Of a DNA stretch of 64,000 bases, positions 27,868-36,661 are shown one piece after another. The DNA comes from Dysgonomonadaceae bacterium zrk40 (GTDB taxonomy: Bacteria; Bacteroidota; Bacteroidia; Bacteroidales; Dysgonomonadaceae): NCBI GenBank assembly GCA_016916535.1, contig CP070276.1, positions 1,240,001-1,304,000 on the forward strand. Reading direction: 5' to 3'. How positions within the stretch are numbered: position 1 is the first letter of the stretch; each line of letters starts with the position of its first letter. The notes beneath the pieces were generated by a model. It was not told the DNA's origin, ran no database searches, and saw only the letters and a list, made by a program, of their open reading frames with translations. A program made the position numbers and the translations under genes.

Positions 27868-27973
27868 GGCTCTAATATGGCACTAATATCGTTCGTATCT
27901 CGTTCTAATCTCGTTCTAATATGGTTCTAATATGGTTCTAATAGATTAGAACGAGATTAGAGCCAGTTACGAG
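27868..27973. repeat. 11-bp tandem repeat hairpin element, copy 1
   Basis: Seven consecutive 11-bp units of the form (C/G)GTTCTAAT(A/C)T occupy 27868-27944; the first three are degenerate. Two units in inverted orientation follow (ATTAGAACGAG, ATTAGAGCCAG, 27945-27966) and then TTACGAG. The single-stranded form can fold into a hairpin with several alternative registers. A second copy lies at 61349-61453. It sits between a convergent small membrane protein gene and ppk. Confidence 0.85.
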
Positions 27974-28033
27974 TGATATAAAAAGAATATAAAGTTCAGA
28001 TTAAGAGCTGGCTTATTGGAAACATTGTATCTA

Positions 28034-30112
28034 CTATCCGGTAGATCTCTTCAGATACTCATAAATCGCATGCTGCGCGCGTACAGGAGGGGCATCGGGT
28101 GAAGCCAACTCACTTTTAAAGACATTGTTCAGTTGTTCATCTACCCAAACGGCGCTCTGGTTGTCCTCCAGCTGGATCTTCAAAATATCGATGATCTGGC
28201 GCTTTAGCGGCTCGGCATAGACCGGGAAGGCCACCTCTATTCGGCGGTGCAGGTTGCGAGTCATCCAATCGGCTGAAGTGAGGTAGATTGTCTCCTTGCC
28301 TCCGTTCAGGAAGTACCAGACACGCGCATGCTCCAGGTAGGCATCAACGATGCGTGTCACCCTGATATTTTTGCTGTAGGGCTGGTTGGGTACCAGGCAG
28401 CAGATGCCACGGATGATCAGATCAATCTTCACGCCCGCCTCGCTTGCACGATAGAGCGCATTGATCATCCCCTTGTCCTCCAGGCTGTTCATCTTCAGGA
28501 TGATATATCCTTCGCCACCCTGTTTCACCTGCGTGATCTCCTGCTCAATCATCCCGTGAATGGCGGGCAGCATGTTGAACTGAGTCACCAGCAGATGTTT
28601 GAAGTCGTGCATGTATGGTTTCCCCTCCAACACGCGGAACACCTCGTCGATGTCGCGGATGATCTCCTTGTTGGAGGTGAGCAACCCCTTGTCGGAATAG
28701 ATGCGGGCGGTTTTTTCGTTGAAGTTGCCGGTACCCAGGTAGGCATACCCCTTTATCGGATCATCCGGGTCGTTGCTTCTCTTGCGCACGTAGGCCAGCT
28801 TGGCATGCACCTTCAGTCCCGGCAGGCTGTAGATGATCTTCACCCCCGCCTGTTGCATCAGTTCGGAGGAGAAGTAGTTGTTCTCCTCATCGAAGCGGGC
28901 TTTCAGCTCCACGAAGACGGTCACCTTCTTGCCATTCTTGGCAGCACTGATCAGGCTGTTGATCACGGCAGAGTTCTCCGCCACACGATATTGGGTCACC
29001 TTGATCTCGAGCACCTTCGGATCGAACGCAGCCTGCATGAGGAAGCGCAACAGATAGTCGAACGACTGGTAGGGGAAGTGGAGCAGCAGATCCTGGCGAC
29101 GCAGCACCCGCAGGATTGAGTTGTTGGCCTCCAACTCCGGAACCCGCAGGGGATGCGGCAAAGGTTGACGGAGGCTATCACCAACCGGGTTGGGCAGCTT
29201 CATGAGGTCTGCCAGGTTGAGGTATCGTCCCGAGGGGAGCAACTCCTCCTCCTCAATCTCGTAGGCCTCGCAGAGGTGCTTCAGGAAGTAGTCCGGCATA
29301 TCCTTGTCGTACTGAAAACGGGTCACGGCACCTATCTTCCGTTTGCGCACCTTGCGCAGGATCCGCTCGGCAATATCTTTCTGATCTTCGTTTTCGAGAG
29401 AGAAATCGGCATCGCGAGAAATCTTGATGCTATAGCAATCTACGATCTGATAGCCGGGGAAGACGCTCGACATGTTCGCCTTGATCAGGTCGTCAATAAA
29501 GATGATGTAGTGGTTCCCGCCAAATGAGGGGAGCTCCACGAACCGCGGCACCTTGGTGAAGGGAATCTTCATGATGGCGTAGGTGTAGGAAGGGCGGTTG
29601 GAACCCTTCTTCTTTTTTTTGAGCAGACTCACCACCTGATAAATGCGACCATCCTGAATGAAAGAGTGGATGTCATCCTTCAGGATAATCATCGGCTGCA
29701 GGTAGGGGAACACTTCCTCGTTGAAGTACTTCTCCACGAAAGCCCGGTGGAAAGGCTCCACAGCATCGGTCTGGTAGAGGATGATGCCGTTGCGCCGGAG
29801 CTCAGGGAGAATCATCTCGTTGAAGATGGCGTAATACTCCTTCTCATGAGCCGTCACCTCGCGGTTGATCTCTATGATGGTCTGAAGCGCTTCCTCCACC
29901 GACTCATCACGCTTGATGCTCTCAAGAAGGGAGCTGTGATAGCCCGACACGCGGATTTTGTAGAACTCCTCCAGGTTTGACGAGTAGATGGAGAGGAACT
30001 TGATCCTCTCGTAGATGGGCAGCCGCTCATCCTTCGCCTCCAGGAGTACCCGGTAATTGAAAGAGAGCCAGCTGATATCGCGTTTGAAATAGGCGTAATT
30101 GTTATATTCCAT
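28034..30112 (-). CDS. ppk1: Polyphosphate kinase 1
   Basis: A complete 692-residue PPK1 that reversibly transfers the gamma phosphate of ATP to polyphosphate. The N-terminal signature is RDISWLSFNYRVLLEA and SSNLEEFYKIRVSG. The two phospholipase-D-like catalytic domains contain the autophosphorylated His in GLKVHAKLAYVRKR (about 436) and the second His in LEHARVWYF. It is transcribed leftwards. CAAAAATA at 30144-30151 (TATTTTTG on the minus strand) is a likely -7 box about 30 nt before the start. No partner exopolyphosphatase is seen in the window. Confidence 0.97.
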   Translation of the reverse strand: MEYNNYAYFKRDISWLSFNYRVLLEAKDERLPIYERIKFLSIYSSNLEEFYKIRVSGYHSSLLESIKRDESVEEALQTIIEINREVTAHEKEYYAIFNEMILPELRRNGIILYQTDAVEPFHRAFVEKYFNEEVFPYLQPMIILKDDIHSFIQDGRIYQVVSLLKKKKKGSNRPSYTYAIMKIPFTKVPRFVELPSFGGNHYIIFIDDLIKANMSSVFPGYQIVDCYSIKISRDADFSLENEDQKDIAERILRKVRKRKIGAVTRFQYDKDMPDYFLKHLCEAYEIEEEELLPSGRYLNLADLMKLPNPVGDSLRQPLPHPLRVPELEANNSILRVLRRQDLLLHFPYQSFDYLLRFLMQAAFDPKVLEIKVTQYRVAENSAVINSLISAAKNGKKVTVFVELKARFDEENNYFSSELMQQAGVKIIYSLPGLKVHAKLAYVRKRSNDPDDPIKGYAYLGTGNFNEKTARIYSDKGLLTSNKEIIRDIDEVFRVLEGKPYMHDFKHLLVTQFNMLPAIHGMIEQEITQVKQGGEGYIILKMNSLEDKGMINALYRASEAGVKIDLIIRGICCLVPNQPYSKNIRVTRIVDAYLEHARVWYFLNGGKETIYLTSADWMTRNLHRRIEVAFPVYAEPLKRQIIDILKIQLEDNQSAVWVDEQLNNVFKSELASPDAPPVRAQHAIYEYLKRSTG

Positions 30113-30243
30113 TGTGTCTGTCTGTGCTGGTAAGATTAAACCTCAAAAATAGGAAGTTTGTTCGAATAAAACATCTTTTGCCTGAAAATTACCAATTCAT
30201 CGCCATTTTTGCCGAAATGGTTCAAACAAAAGAACAAAAGTTG

Positions 30244-30251
30244 TAAGTTTG
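30244..30251 (+). promoter_or_regulatory. Candidate -7 box for the DUF368 gene
   Basis: TAAGTTTG fits TAnnTTTG, with a start near 30258. It covers an in-frame TTG at 30249, which argues for the ATG at 30282 as the true start. The -33 region is weak. Confidence 0.5.
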
Positions 30252-30281
30252 TGCATTCTTAGAAAAAAAACAGTCGGTAGA

Positions 30282-31214
30282 ATGAAAAAAAACATACGTG
30301 ATTACCTGCTCCTGACACTGAAAGGGATGGCAATGGGAGCAGCCGATGTGGTTCCGGGTGTCTCGGGCGGGACGATTGCCCTGATCACCGGGATCTATGA
30401 GGAACTCATCTTTTCCATCAAGTCGATCAACCTGACAGCCTTGAAACTTCTCTTCTCAGGGAAACCTGCCGCCTTCTGGAAAGCCATCAACGGTAATTTC
30501 CTGCTGAGCGTTTTGCTGGGTATCGCCATCAGCATCTTTTCACTGGCCAAAGGGCTGACCTTTTTGCTGCATCACTATCCCATCCTGGTATGGTCCTTCT
30601 TTTTTGGTCTCATCGTTGCATCTGCCATTTATGTGGCACGAACCATCAAAACCTGGAATGCCGGTGCAGTGATTGCGGGCATTGCAGGGATTGTGATCGC
30701 CTATTTTATCACGGTGATCTCACCCACTGAGGCCAACACCAGCTGGATCTACATCTTCTTTTCGGGTGTGATAGCGATCTGTGCCATGATCCTGCCCGGT
30801 ATATCCGGCAGTTTCATCCTGGTGTTGCTCGGCATGTACCAGTTCATCCTGGGTGCCGTAGGAGATCTGAATATTCCGGTGTTACTCGTTTTTGTTGCCG
30901 GTGCGGCTATCGGGATCATCGGCTTTTCCAACATCCTCTCCTGGCTGCTGAAGAAATTTCACACCCTCACCATCGCACTGCTGTCCGGATTCATGGTCGG
31001 CTCCCTCAACAAGATCTGGCCCTGGAAGGAGGTCACCGAATCGTTTATCGACCGACATGGAGAAGTGAGACCGCTGGCTGAGAGGAATATTTTGCCCGGC
31101 ACATATGAAAACCTCACGGGAAATGAATCCTTGCTATGGGGAGCCATCTTTTTCCTGGTCGTTGGTTTTGTGTTGATTTTTGTAATTGAAGGCGCAACGA
31201 AACGGAAGGGATGA
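30282..31214 (+). CDS. DUF368 membrane protein (PopT-type lipid-carrier translocase)
   Basis: 310 residues from ATG 30282. Several transmembrane helices are visible, with the family motif GAADVVPGVSGGTIALITGIYEELI near the N-terminus and a second related motif, ICAMILPGISGSFILVLLGMY, mid-protein, suggesting an internal repeat. DUF368 proteins have been shown in other bacteria to recycle undecaprenyl phosphate across the inner membrane, so a role in cell-wall and surface-glycan supply is likely. It overlaps the next gene by 4 nt (ATGA), which indicates coupling. Confidence 0.88.
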   Translation: MKKNIRDYLLLTLKGMAMGAADVVPGVSGGTIALITGIYEELIFSIKSINLTALKLLFSGKPAAFWKAINGNFLLSVLLGIAISIFSLAKGLTFLLHHYPILVWSFFFGLIVASAIYVARTIKTWNAGAVIAGIAGIVIAYFITVISPTEANTSWIYIFFSGVIAICAMILPGISGSFILVLLGMYQFILGAVGDLNIPVLLVFVAGAAIGIIGFSNILSWLLKKFHTLTIALLSGFMVGSLNKIWPWKEVTESFIDRHGEVRPLAERNILPGTYENLTGNESLLWGAIFFLVVGFVLIFVIEGATKRKG

Positions 31215-31708
31215 AGAAAATCGGGTTGCTCTCCGACACCCACGGCTACTGGGACGACAAGTTCGAGACCTATTTCGAAACGTGCGACGAGATCTGGCAC
31301 GCGGGTGACATCGGTTCGCTGGAGCTGGCCAGCCGCTTTGAAGAGATGAAGCCTTTCCGTGCCGTCTACGGCAACATCGATGACTACAAGACCCGCATCG
31401 CCTACCCACAGACGTTGCGCTTCACCCTGGAGAAGGTGGAGGTGCTGATGACCCATATCGGCGGCTACCCGGGACGCTACGATCCCTCCATCCGTGCCCA
31501 GCTCCAGACCCATCCCCCCAAGCTCTTTATCGCCGGCCATTCACACATCCTGAAGGTACTCTACGACAAGAACCTGGATTGCCTCCACATGAACCCTGGT
31601 GCAGCTGGCAAGTATGGCTTCCACCGGGTGCGAACGCTGCTCCGCTTCCTGTTGGATGAGGGGGATATCCGCGACCTGGAGGTGATTGAAATAGGCAAAC
31701 AGGGTTAA
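31211..31708 (+). CDS. YfcE/MJ0936-type metallophosphoesterase
   Basis: 165 residues of the calcineurin-like fold. Metal-binding motifs are LLSDTHG (about 6-12), HAGDIG (about 36-41), VYGNID (about 59-64), and GHSHILK near the C-terminus. Small proteins of this group hydrolyse phosphodiesters in vitro; the physiological substrate is not known. It is coupled to the DUF368 gene by an ATGA overlap, and its 3' end overlaps the convergent LysE-type gene by four bases. Confidence 0.9.
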   Translation: MKKIGLLSDTHGYWDDKFETYFETCDEIWHAGDIGSLELASRFEEMKPFRAVYGNIDDYKTRIAYPQTLRFTLEKVEVLMTHIGGYPGRYDPSIRAQLQTHPPKLFIAGHSHILKVLYDKNLDCLHMNPGAAGKYGFHRVRTLLRFLLDEGDIRDLEVIEIGKQG

Positions 31709-32340
31709 AAAAGCCCCGGAAAGAGGGTCATCAGGATGCCCCCCACACCGATCACCATGAAGAGGCTGCCCACCGTGCGGTTGAGCAGGACCAGCCCTCT
31801 CCGGTTGAATCGCTTACGCAGACGGGCTATAAAGAGCGTAAGAAAGAACCACCAGCTGAAAGCGGCCAGTACAAATGCACTGATCCCGGCAACGAGTGAC
31901 ATGGTCCCCCCGGCGACAGGATTGAAGGAAAAGCGGGTGTAGAGCCCCATAAAGACCAGGATAATGGCTGCGTTGGAGAAAGTAAGCAGGAAGGAGGAGA
32001 TGAAATCCCGGAGCAGGCGATTCTCACCGGAGGCAATTGCCGGGTTCCATCCTTTCAGGGGATTGCTGCGAAAGACAAACCAGCCGAAGAAAATCAGCAC
32101 CAGTCCACCAAAAGGCTGAAGCCAGGGCTCGTAACGCTCCAGAAAGCGGGAGACAAATCCCATGGCTGTCATTGTGAGCAGTGCATAGGTGATGTCCGAC
32201 AGCATGGCCCCCATACCGGTTAGGAATCCGTGACGACGTCCCCTGGCGAGTGTCCGCTGGATGGTCAACATGTTGATCGGTCCCATGGGTGATGAGACCA
32301 TGAACCCAATGAGAAAACCCTTGGCAATGGTTTCAAGCAT
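31705..32340 (-). CDS. LysE/RhtB-family exporter
   Basis: A 211-residue polytopic protein with about six hydrophobic helices and the LysE-type N-terminal signature (GFLIGFMVSSPMGPINMLTIQRTLARG). The family exports amino acids or related small molecules across the inner membrane. The substrate cannot be told from sequence. It converges on the phosphoesterase gene with overlapping stop codons and diverges from purL. Confidence 0.88.
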   Translation of the reverse strand: MLETIAKGFLIGFMVSSPMGPINMLTIQRTLARGRRHGFLTGMGAMLSDITYALLTMTAMGFVSRFLERYEPWLQPFGGLVLIFFGWFVFRSNPLKGWNPAIASGENRLLRDFISSFLLTFSNAAIILVFMGLYTRFSFNPVAGGTMSLVAGISAFVLAAFSWWFFLTLFIARLRKRFNRRGLVLLNRTVGSLFMVIGVGGILMTLFPGLF

Positions 32341-32463
32341 CTTGCATTACAATTCTGTAGGAGTAGGAATGTTCAGCTGTAAAGATACGGTGGTTAATGT
32401 TCAGTACAAAACCGGAGCGCCACTTTTCACCCTCCAATTACTCCTCTTTTCACCAAAGTTGTT

Positions 32464-32471
32464 TAACTTTG
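32464..32471 (+). promoter_or_regulatory. Candidate -7 box for purL
   Basis: TAACTTTG fits TAnnTTTG, about 55 nt upstream of the purL ATG. No good -33 element. I see no purine riboswitch or PurR-like palindrome in the leader. Confidence 0.45.
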
Positions 32472-32526
32472 TCTTTCCGTTCAGCCCTGTGGAATCCTCC
32501 CGCTGAACCCAACAAAAACAAGAGAC

Positions 32527-35500
32527 ATGATTTCATTTTTCAGAACCCCCTCCCAGAGTGTGATTGCCGTGGAATCGGCTGAGGTCTTAACCCCTGAAAC
32601 AGTAGAAAAGCTCTGCTGGCTCTTCGGCGAGGCTGAGATGCTCACAGCTGCATCGCTCGACACCCCCTTTATCGGTCCACGCCGTGAGATGATCACCCCC
32701 TGGAGCACCTGCGCCGTGGAAATCACGCAGAACATGGGCATTGGAGGAATCAGTCGCATGGAGGAGTATACCCCCCTGGCAGCAAGCAGCGCGTTCGACT
32801 TCGACCCGATGCTGCAACGCAAGTATGAGCAGCTGGACCAGACACTCTTCACCATCGGCCGCCAGCCTGAGGCGATCATCTACATCGATGACATCGCCGC
32901 CTACAACAGTGCCGAAGGGCTTGCACTGAGCGACGATGAGATCGCCTACCTGAACGAGGTGAGCTCGAAAATGGGACGGAAGCTGACCGACAGCGAGGTG
33001 TTCGGCTTCTCACAGGTCAACTCGGAGCACTGCCGCCACAAGATCTTCAACGGCCGTTTTATCATCGACGGCGAGGAAAAAGAGCTCTCGCTCTTCCAGC
33101 TGATCAAGAAGACATCGAACATCAACCCCAACAGCCTGATATCAGCCTACAAAGACAACGTAGCCTTCATTCGGGGACCCCAGATCGAACAGTTTGCCCC
33201 CGCCAGCGGCGACAAGCCCGACTTCTTCGAGACACGGGAAGTAGAGAGCGTGCTCTCGCTAAAAGCTGAAACACATAACTTCCCCACCACCGTGGAACCC
33301 TTCAACGGCGCCTCCACCGGCACCGGTGGGGAGATACGCGACCGCCTCGCCGGCGGCAAGGGTTCACTGCCCGTCGCGGGAACCGCTGTCTACATGACCT
33401 CCTACCCCCGTCTGGAGGAGGGTCGTCCCTGGGAGCAGGTGATGCCTCCCCGTCCCTGGCTCTACCAGACACCGGAGCAGATCCTGATCAAGGCCTCGAA
33501 CGGAGCCTCCGACTTTGGAAACAAGTTCGGTCAACCACTCATCTGCGGCTCCCTGCTCACCTTCGAGCATGCCGAGAGCCAAAAGAAGTTCGGCTATGAC
33601 AAGGTGATCATGCTCGCCGGAGGTGTGGGCTACGCCAACAGCCGCGACGCCCAAAAGGGCGATCCGAAGAGTGGTGAGAAGGTGGTGGTACTGGGAGGCG
33701 ACAACTACCGCATCGGCATGGGTGGTGGTGCGGTCTCCTCGGTTAACACAGGCGAGTACTCCTCCGGCATCGAGCTCAACGCGGTACAGCGTGCCAACCC
33801 TGAGATGCAAAAACGGGTGGCCAACGTGATCCGCACACTCTCTGAATCGGAGGAGAACCCCATCGTCTCCATCCATGACCATGGCGCGGGGGGACACCTC
33901 AACTGCCTCTCCGAGTTGGTGGAACAGACCGGCGGTGTGATTGAGATCGACAAGCTTCCCGTGGGCGACAAAACCCTCTCTGCCAAGGAGATCATCGGCA
34001 ATGAGAGCCAGGAACGGATGGGTCTCCTGGTGGAACAGCAGGAAATTGATCGGATCGAACGGATCGCTGCCCGTGAGCGTGCTCCGATGTATGTGGTGGG
34101 CGAGACCACCAATGACATGCGCTTCACCTTCCGCAAGCAGGGGGAAGCCAATCCCATCGACATGGAGCTGGCCGATTTCTTCGGCAAGCCACCGGTCACC
34201 GTGATGGAGGACAGCACCCTGGAGGAGACCTACGAGGCTCCCGAATACAACAAAGCGGAGCTTGGCACCTACATCGAGAACGTGCTGAAACTGGAGACCG
34301 TGGCCTGTAAGGACTGGCTCACCAACAAGGTGGACCGCTCCGTGACCGGCAAGATAGCCCGTCAGCAGTGCCAGGGAGAGATACAACTGCCACTGAGCGA
34401 CTGTGGCGCCATCGCCCTCGACTACCGTGGATACGCCGGCATGGCCACCTCCATCGGACATGCGCCCCAGGCAGCGATGATTGATCCGGCTGCCGGCTCG
34501 GTACTGGCCATCTCCGAAGCACTCACCAACATGGTGTTCGCGCCCCTCAGCGAAGGCCTCCAGAGCATCTCACTGAGCGCCAACTGGATGTGGCCCTGCC
34601 GCAACCCAGGTGAAGATGCACGCCTCTACAAGGCGGTGGAAGCCTGCTCCGACTTCGCCTCAGAGCTGGGCATCAACATCCCCACCGGTAAGGACTCCCT
34701 CTCTATGACACAAAAGTATGGCGACGAAAAGGTCTACTCCCCCGGCACGGTAATCATCTCCGCAGCCGCCGAGGTGAAGAACATCCGTCGCATCGCCAGC
34801 CCGGTGCTGGCCTACATCAAAGGCACCTACCTCTACTACATCGACTTCTCGTTCGACACCTTCAAACTTGGCGGTTCCGCCTTCGCCCAAACCATGGGCA
34901 GGGTAGGCGACGAGGTGCCGACAGTGAACGACAGCGAATATTTCAAAAATGCCTTCGCCGCCGTGCAGGAACTCATCAGCCGTGGTCTCATCCTGGCGGG
35001 ACATGACATCTCCGCCGGTGGACTGGTCGCCACGTTACTGGAGATGTGCTTTGCCAATCCGCAGGGGGGCGTTGAGGCACACCTCGACAAGATCCGCCAT
35101 GCCGACCTGATCAAGATCCTCTTCTCCGAGAACCCGGGGGTGGTGATTCAGGTGAAGCATCACCGCCTGGTGGAGAAGATCCTGGAAGATTACGGCGTGG
35201 GATTTGCCATTGTGGCACGCCCCACCGAAGAACGCAAGCTGGTGATCGCAAAGGATGATTACCGGCAAGAGTTCGACATAGACCATCTGCGCGATGTCTG
35301 GTACAGGAGCTCCTACCTCCTCGACCGCAAGCAAAGCGGCGAGAAATGTGCCGCCGACCGCTTCGCCAACTACAAGCAACAACCGCTGCAATTCAGCTTC
35401 AACCCCTCCTTCACCGGGAAGATGGCCGACCTGGGTCTTGCTCCCAACCGGAAGGAGCGCAGCGGCCTCACCGCAGCGATCATCCGCGACAAGGGAACCA

Positions 35501-36219
35501 ACGGCGAACGGGAGATGGCCTACGCCCTATACCTGGCAGGCTTCGACGTGAAGGATGTGCACATGACCGACCTCACCTCGGGACGGGAGACACTCGAAGA
35601 AGTTCAATTCGCCGTTTTCTGCGGCGGCTTCTCCAACTCCGACGTACTGGGCTCTGCCAAGGGGTGGGCTGGCGGCTTCCGTTACAACGAGCAGGCCAAA
35701 GCAGCGCTCACCCAATTCTACGCACGTGAGGATACACTCAGCCTGGGCATCTGCAACGGCTGCCAGCTGATGATGGAACTGGGGCTGCTCTACCCCGAGA
35801 TGGGCGAAAACCATCCAAAGATGGCGCACAACCTGTCGCACAAGTTTGAGTCCGCTTTCGTGAGCGTGGAGATCCCACAGAACGAATCAGTTCTGTTCCG
35901 CTCGCTTGCAGGCACCAAGATGGGCATCTGGGTGGCTCACGGCGAAGGGCGCTTCGTGCTGCCCGGCGAAGAGTCGGCCTACAACATTGCCGCAAAGTAC
36001 CTCTACAACGAGTATCCCGGCAACCCCAACGGATCCGATCATGCCACTGCCGCCGTCTGTTCAAGCGACGGCCGTCACCTGGCGATGATGCCCCACCTGG
36101 AACGCACCATCTTCCCCTGGCAGAATGCCTTCTACCCCTTCGCCTACCGCAAGCATGAAGTAACCCCTTGGATGGAAGCATTCGTCAACGCAAGAGAGTG
36201 GCTGAAAAATAGGAAGTAA
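32527..36219 (+). CDS. purL: Phosphoribosylformylglycinamidine synthase, large single-chain type
   Basis: 1230 residues, the long form that fuses the synthetase and glutaminase parts. It converts FGAR, glutamine and ATP to FGAM, the fourth step of purine synthesis. The synthetase domains are recognised by FSQVNSEHCRHKIFNG, ETHNFPTTVEPFNGASTGTGG and the ATP-binding HDHGAGGHLNC. The C-terminal class I glutaminase has the nucleophile in SLGICNGCQLMMELG and the His region in WVAHGEGRF. It is followed after 12 nt by a thioesterase and then dprA, an apparent operon without a pathway link. Confidence 0.98.
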   Translation: MISFFRTPSQSVIAVESAEVLTPETVEKLCWLFGEAEMLTAASLDTPFIGPRREMITPWSTCAVEITQNMGIGGISRMEEYTPLAASSAFDFDPMLQRKYEQLDQTLFTIGRQPEAIIYIDDIAAYNSAEGLALSDDEIAYLNEVSSKMGRKLTDSEVFGFSQVNSEHCRHKIFNGRFIIDGEEKELSLFQLIKKTSNINPNSLISAYKDNVAFIRGPQIEQFAPASGDKPDFFETREVESVLSLKAETHNFPTTVEPFNGASTGTGGEIRDRLAGGKGSLPVAGTAVYMTSYPRLEEGRPWEQVMPPRPWLYQTPEQILIKASNGASDFGNKFGQPLICGSLLTFEHAESQKKFGYDKVIMLAGGVGYANSRDAQKGDPKSGEKVVVLGGDNYRIGMGGGAVSSVNTGEYSSGIELNAVQRANPEMQKRVANVIRTLSESEENPIVSIHDHGAGGHLNCLSELVEQTGGVIEIDKLPVGDKTLSAKEIIGNESQERMGLLVEQQEIDRIERIAARERAPMYVVGETTNDMRFTFRKQGEANPIDMELADFFGKPPVTVMEDSTLEETYEAPEYNKAELGTYIENVLKLETVACKDWLTNKVDRSVTGKIARQQCQGEIQLPLSDCGAIALDYRGYAGMATSIGHAPQAAMIDPAAGSVLAISEALTNMVFAPLSEGLQSISLSANWMWPCRNPGEDARLYKAVEACSDFASELGINIPTGKDSLSMTQKYGDEKVYSPGTVIISAAAEVKNIRRIASPVLAYIKGTYLYYIDFSFDTFKLGGSAFAQTMGRVGDEVPTVNDSEYFKNAFAAVQELISRGLILAGHDISAGGLVATLLEMCFANPQGGVEAHLDKIRHADLIKILFSENPGVVIQVKHHRLVEKILEDYGVGFAIVARPTEERKLVIAKDDYRQEFDIDHLRDVWYRSSYLLDRKQSGEKCAADRFANYKQQPLQFSFNPSFTGKMADLGLAPNRKERSGLTAAIIRDKGTNGEREMAYALYLAGFDVKDVHMTDLTSGRETLEEVQFAVFCGGFSNSDVLGSAKGWAGGFRYNEQAKAALTQFYAREDTLSLGICNGCQLMMELGLLYPEMGENHPKMAHNLSHKFESAFVSVEIPQNESVLFRSLAGTKMGIWVAHGEGRFVLPGEESAYNIAAKYLYNEYPGNPNGSDHATAAVCSSDGRHLAMMPHLERTIFPWQNAFYPFAYRKHEVTPWMEAFVNAREWLKNRK

Positions 36220-36231
36220 GATCTTAAATGA

Positions 36232-36645
36232 GTGAATGTGGCACAACCGATATTTGAGCAGACGCTAAAGGTGCGTGATTATGAGTGCGATACGCAGGGA
36301 CATGTGAACAATGCCAACTATCAGCACTATTTTGAGGTAACGAGACATGAGTTTCTGGAAAAGGTGGGGCTCAACTTTCATGAGCTGCACCTGCAGGGGA
36401 TCGATGCAGTAGTCTCCCGTGTGGAGATACGCTACAAGGTACCCCTCATCGGGATGGATCTCTTCCGCTGCACCGTCACCCGGCTGGAGCGGATTGGTGT
36501 GAAGTACATCTTCCACCAGGAGATCATCCGCGCAAAGGATGGAGTGATCTGCGCCAAGGCGAAGATTGAGGTGGTCAACCTGGTGAACGGCAAGCTGTCG
36601 CAGCCGGAGGTGTTCGACCAGGCTTTCAGGGATTACATCAGATAA
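36232..36645 (+). CDS. Hotdog-fold acyl-CoA thioesterase (4HBT/YbgC type)
   Basis: 137 residues, starting at GTG 36232 (MNVAQPIFEQTLKVRDYECD) or possibly GTG 36238. The upstream ATG at 36228 is out of frame and closes after nine codons. The active-site segment is DTQGHVNNANYQHYFEVTRHEF, with the Asp-x-x-x-His-x-x-N pattern of 4-hydroxybenzoyl-CoA thioesterase-like enzymes. These hydrolyse short or aromatic acyl-CoA thioesters; the substrate is open. It lies between purL and dprA with spacers of 12 and 16 nt. Confidence 0.88.
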   Translation: MNVAQPIFEQTLKVRDYECDTQGHVNNANYQHYFEVTRHEFLEKVGLNFHELHLQGIDAVVSRVEIRYKVPLIGMDLFRCTVTRLERIGVKYIFHQEIIRAKDGVICAKAKIEVVNLVNGKLSQPEVFDQAFRDYIR

Positions 36646-36661
36646 GGTTTTTCAACGTATC

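Noticed and set aside
27868-27973. Possible CRISPR array in the 11-bp repeats
   Set aside because: Units are contiguous, without unique spacers, and far too short; no cas genes are in the window.
28328-29119. 263-codon plus-strand frame inside ppk1
   Set aside because: Antisense shadow of PPK1; no family motifs and no promoter.
33364-34461. 365-codon open frame on the minus strand inside purL
   Set aside because: Lies wholly within a certain purL gene. The product is His/Gly/Leu-rich without domain features. GC-rich codon use of purL explains the absence of stops.
36228-36257. ATG at 36228 as start of the thioesterase gene
   Set aside because: It is in another frame and closes after nine codons; the family N-terminus is reached only from GTG 36232 or 36238.
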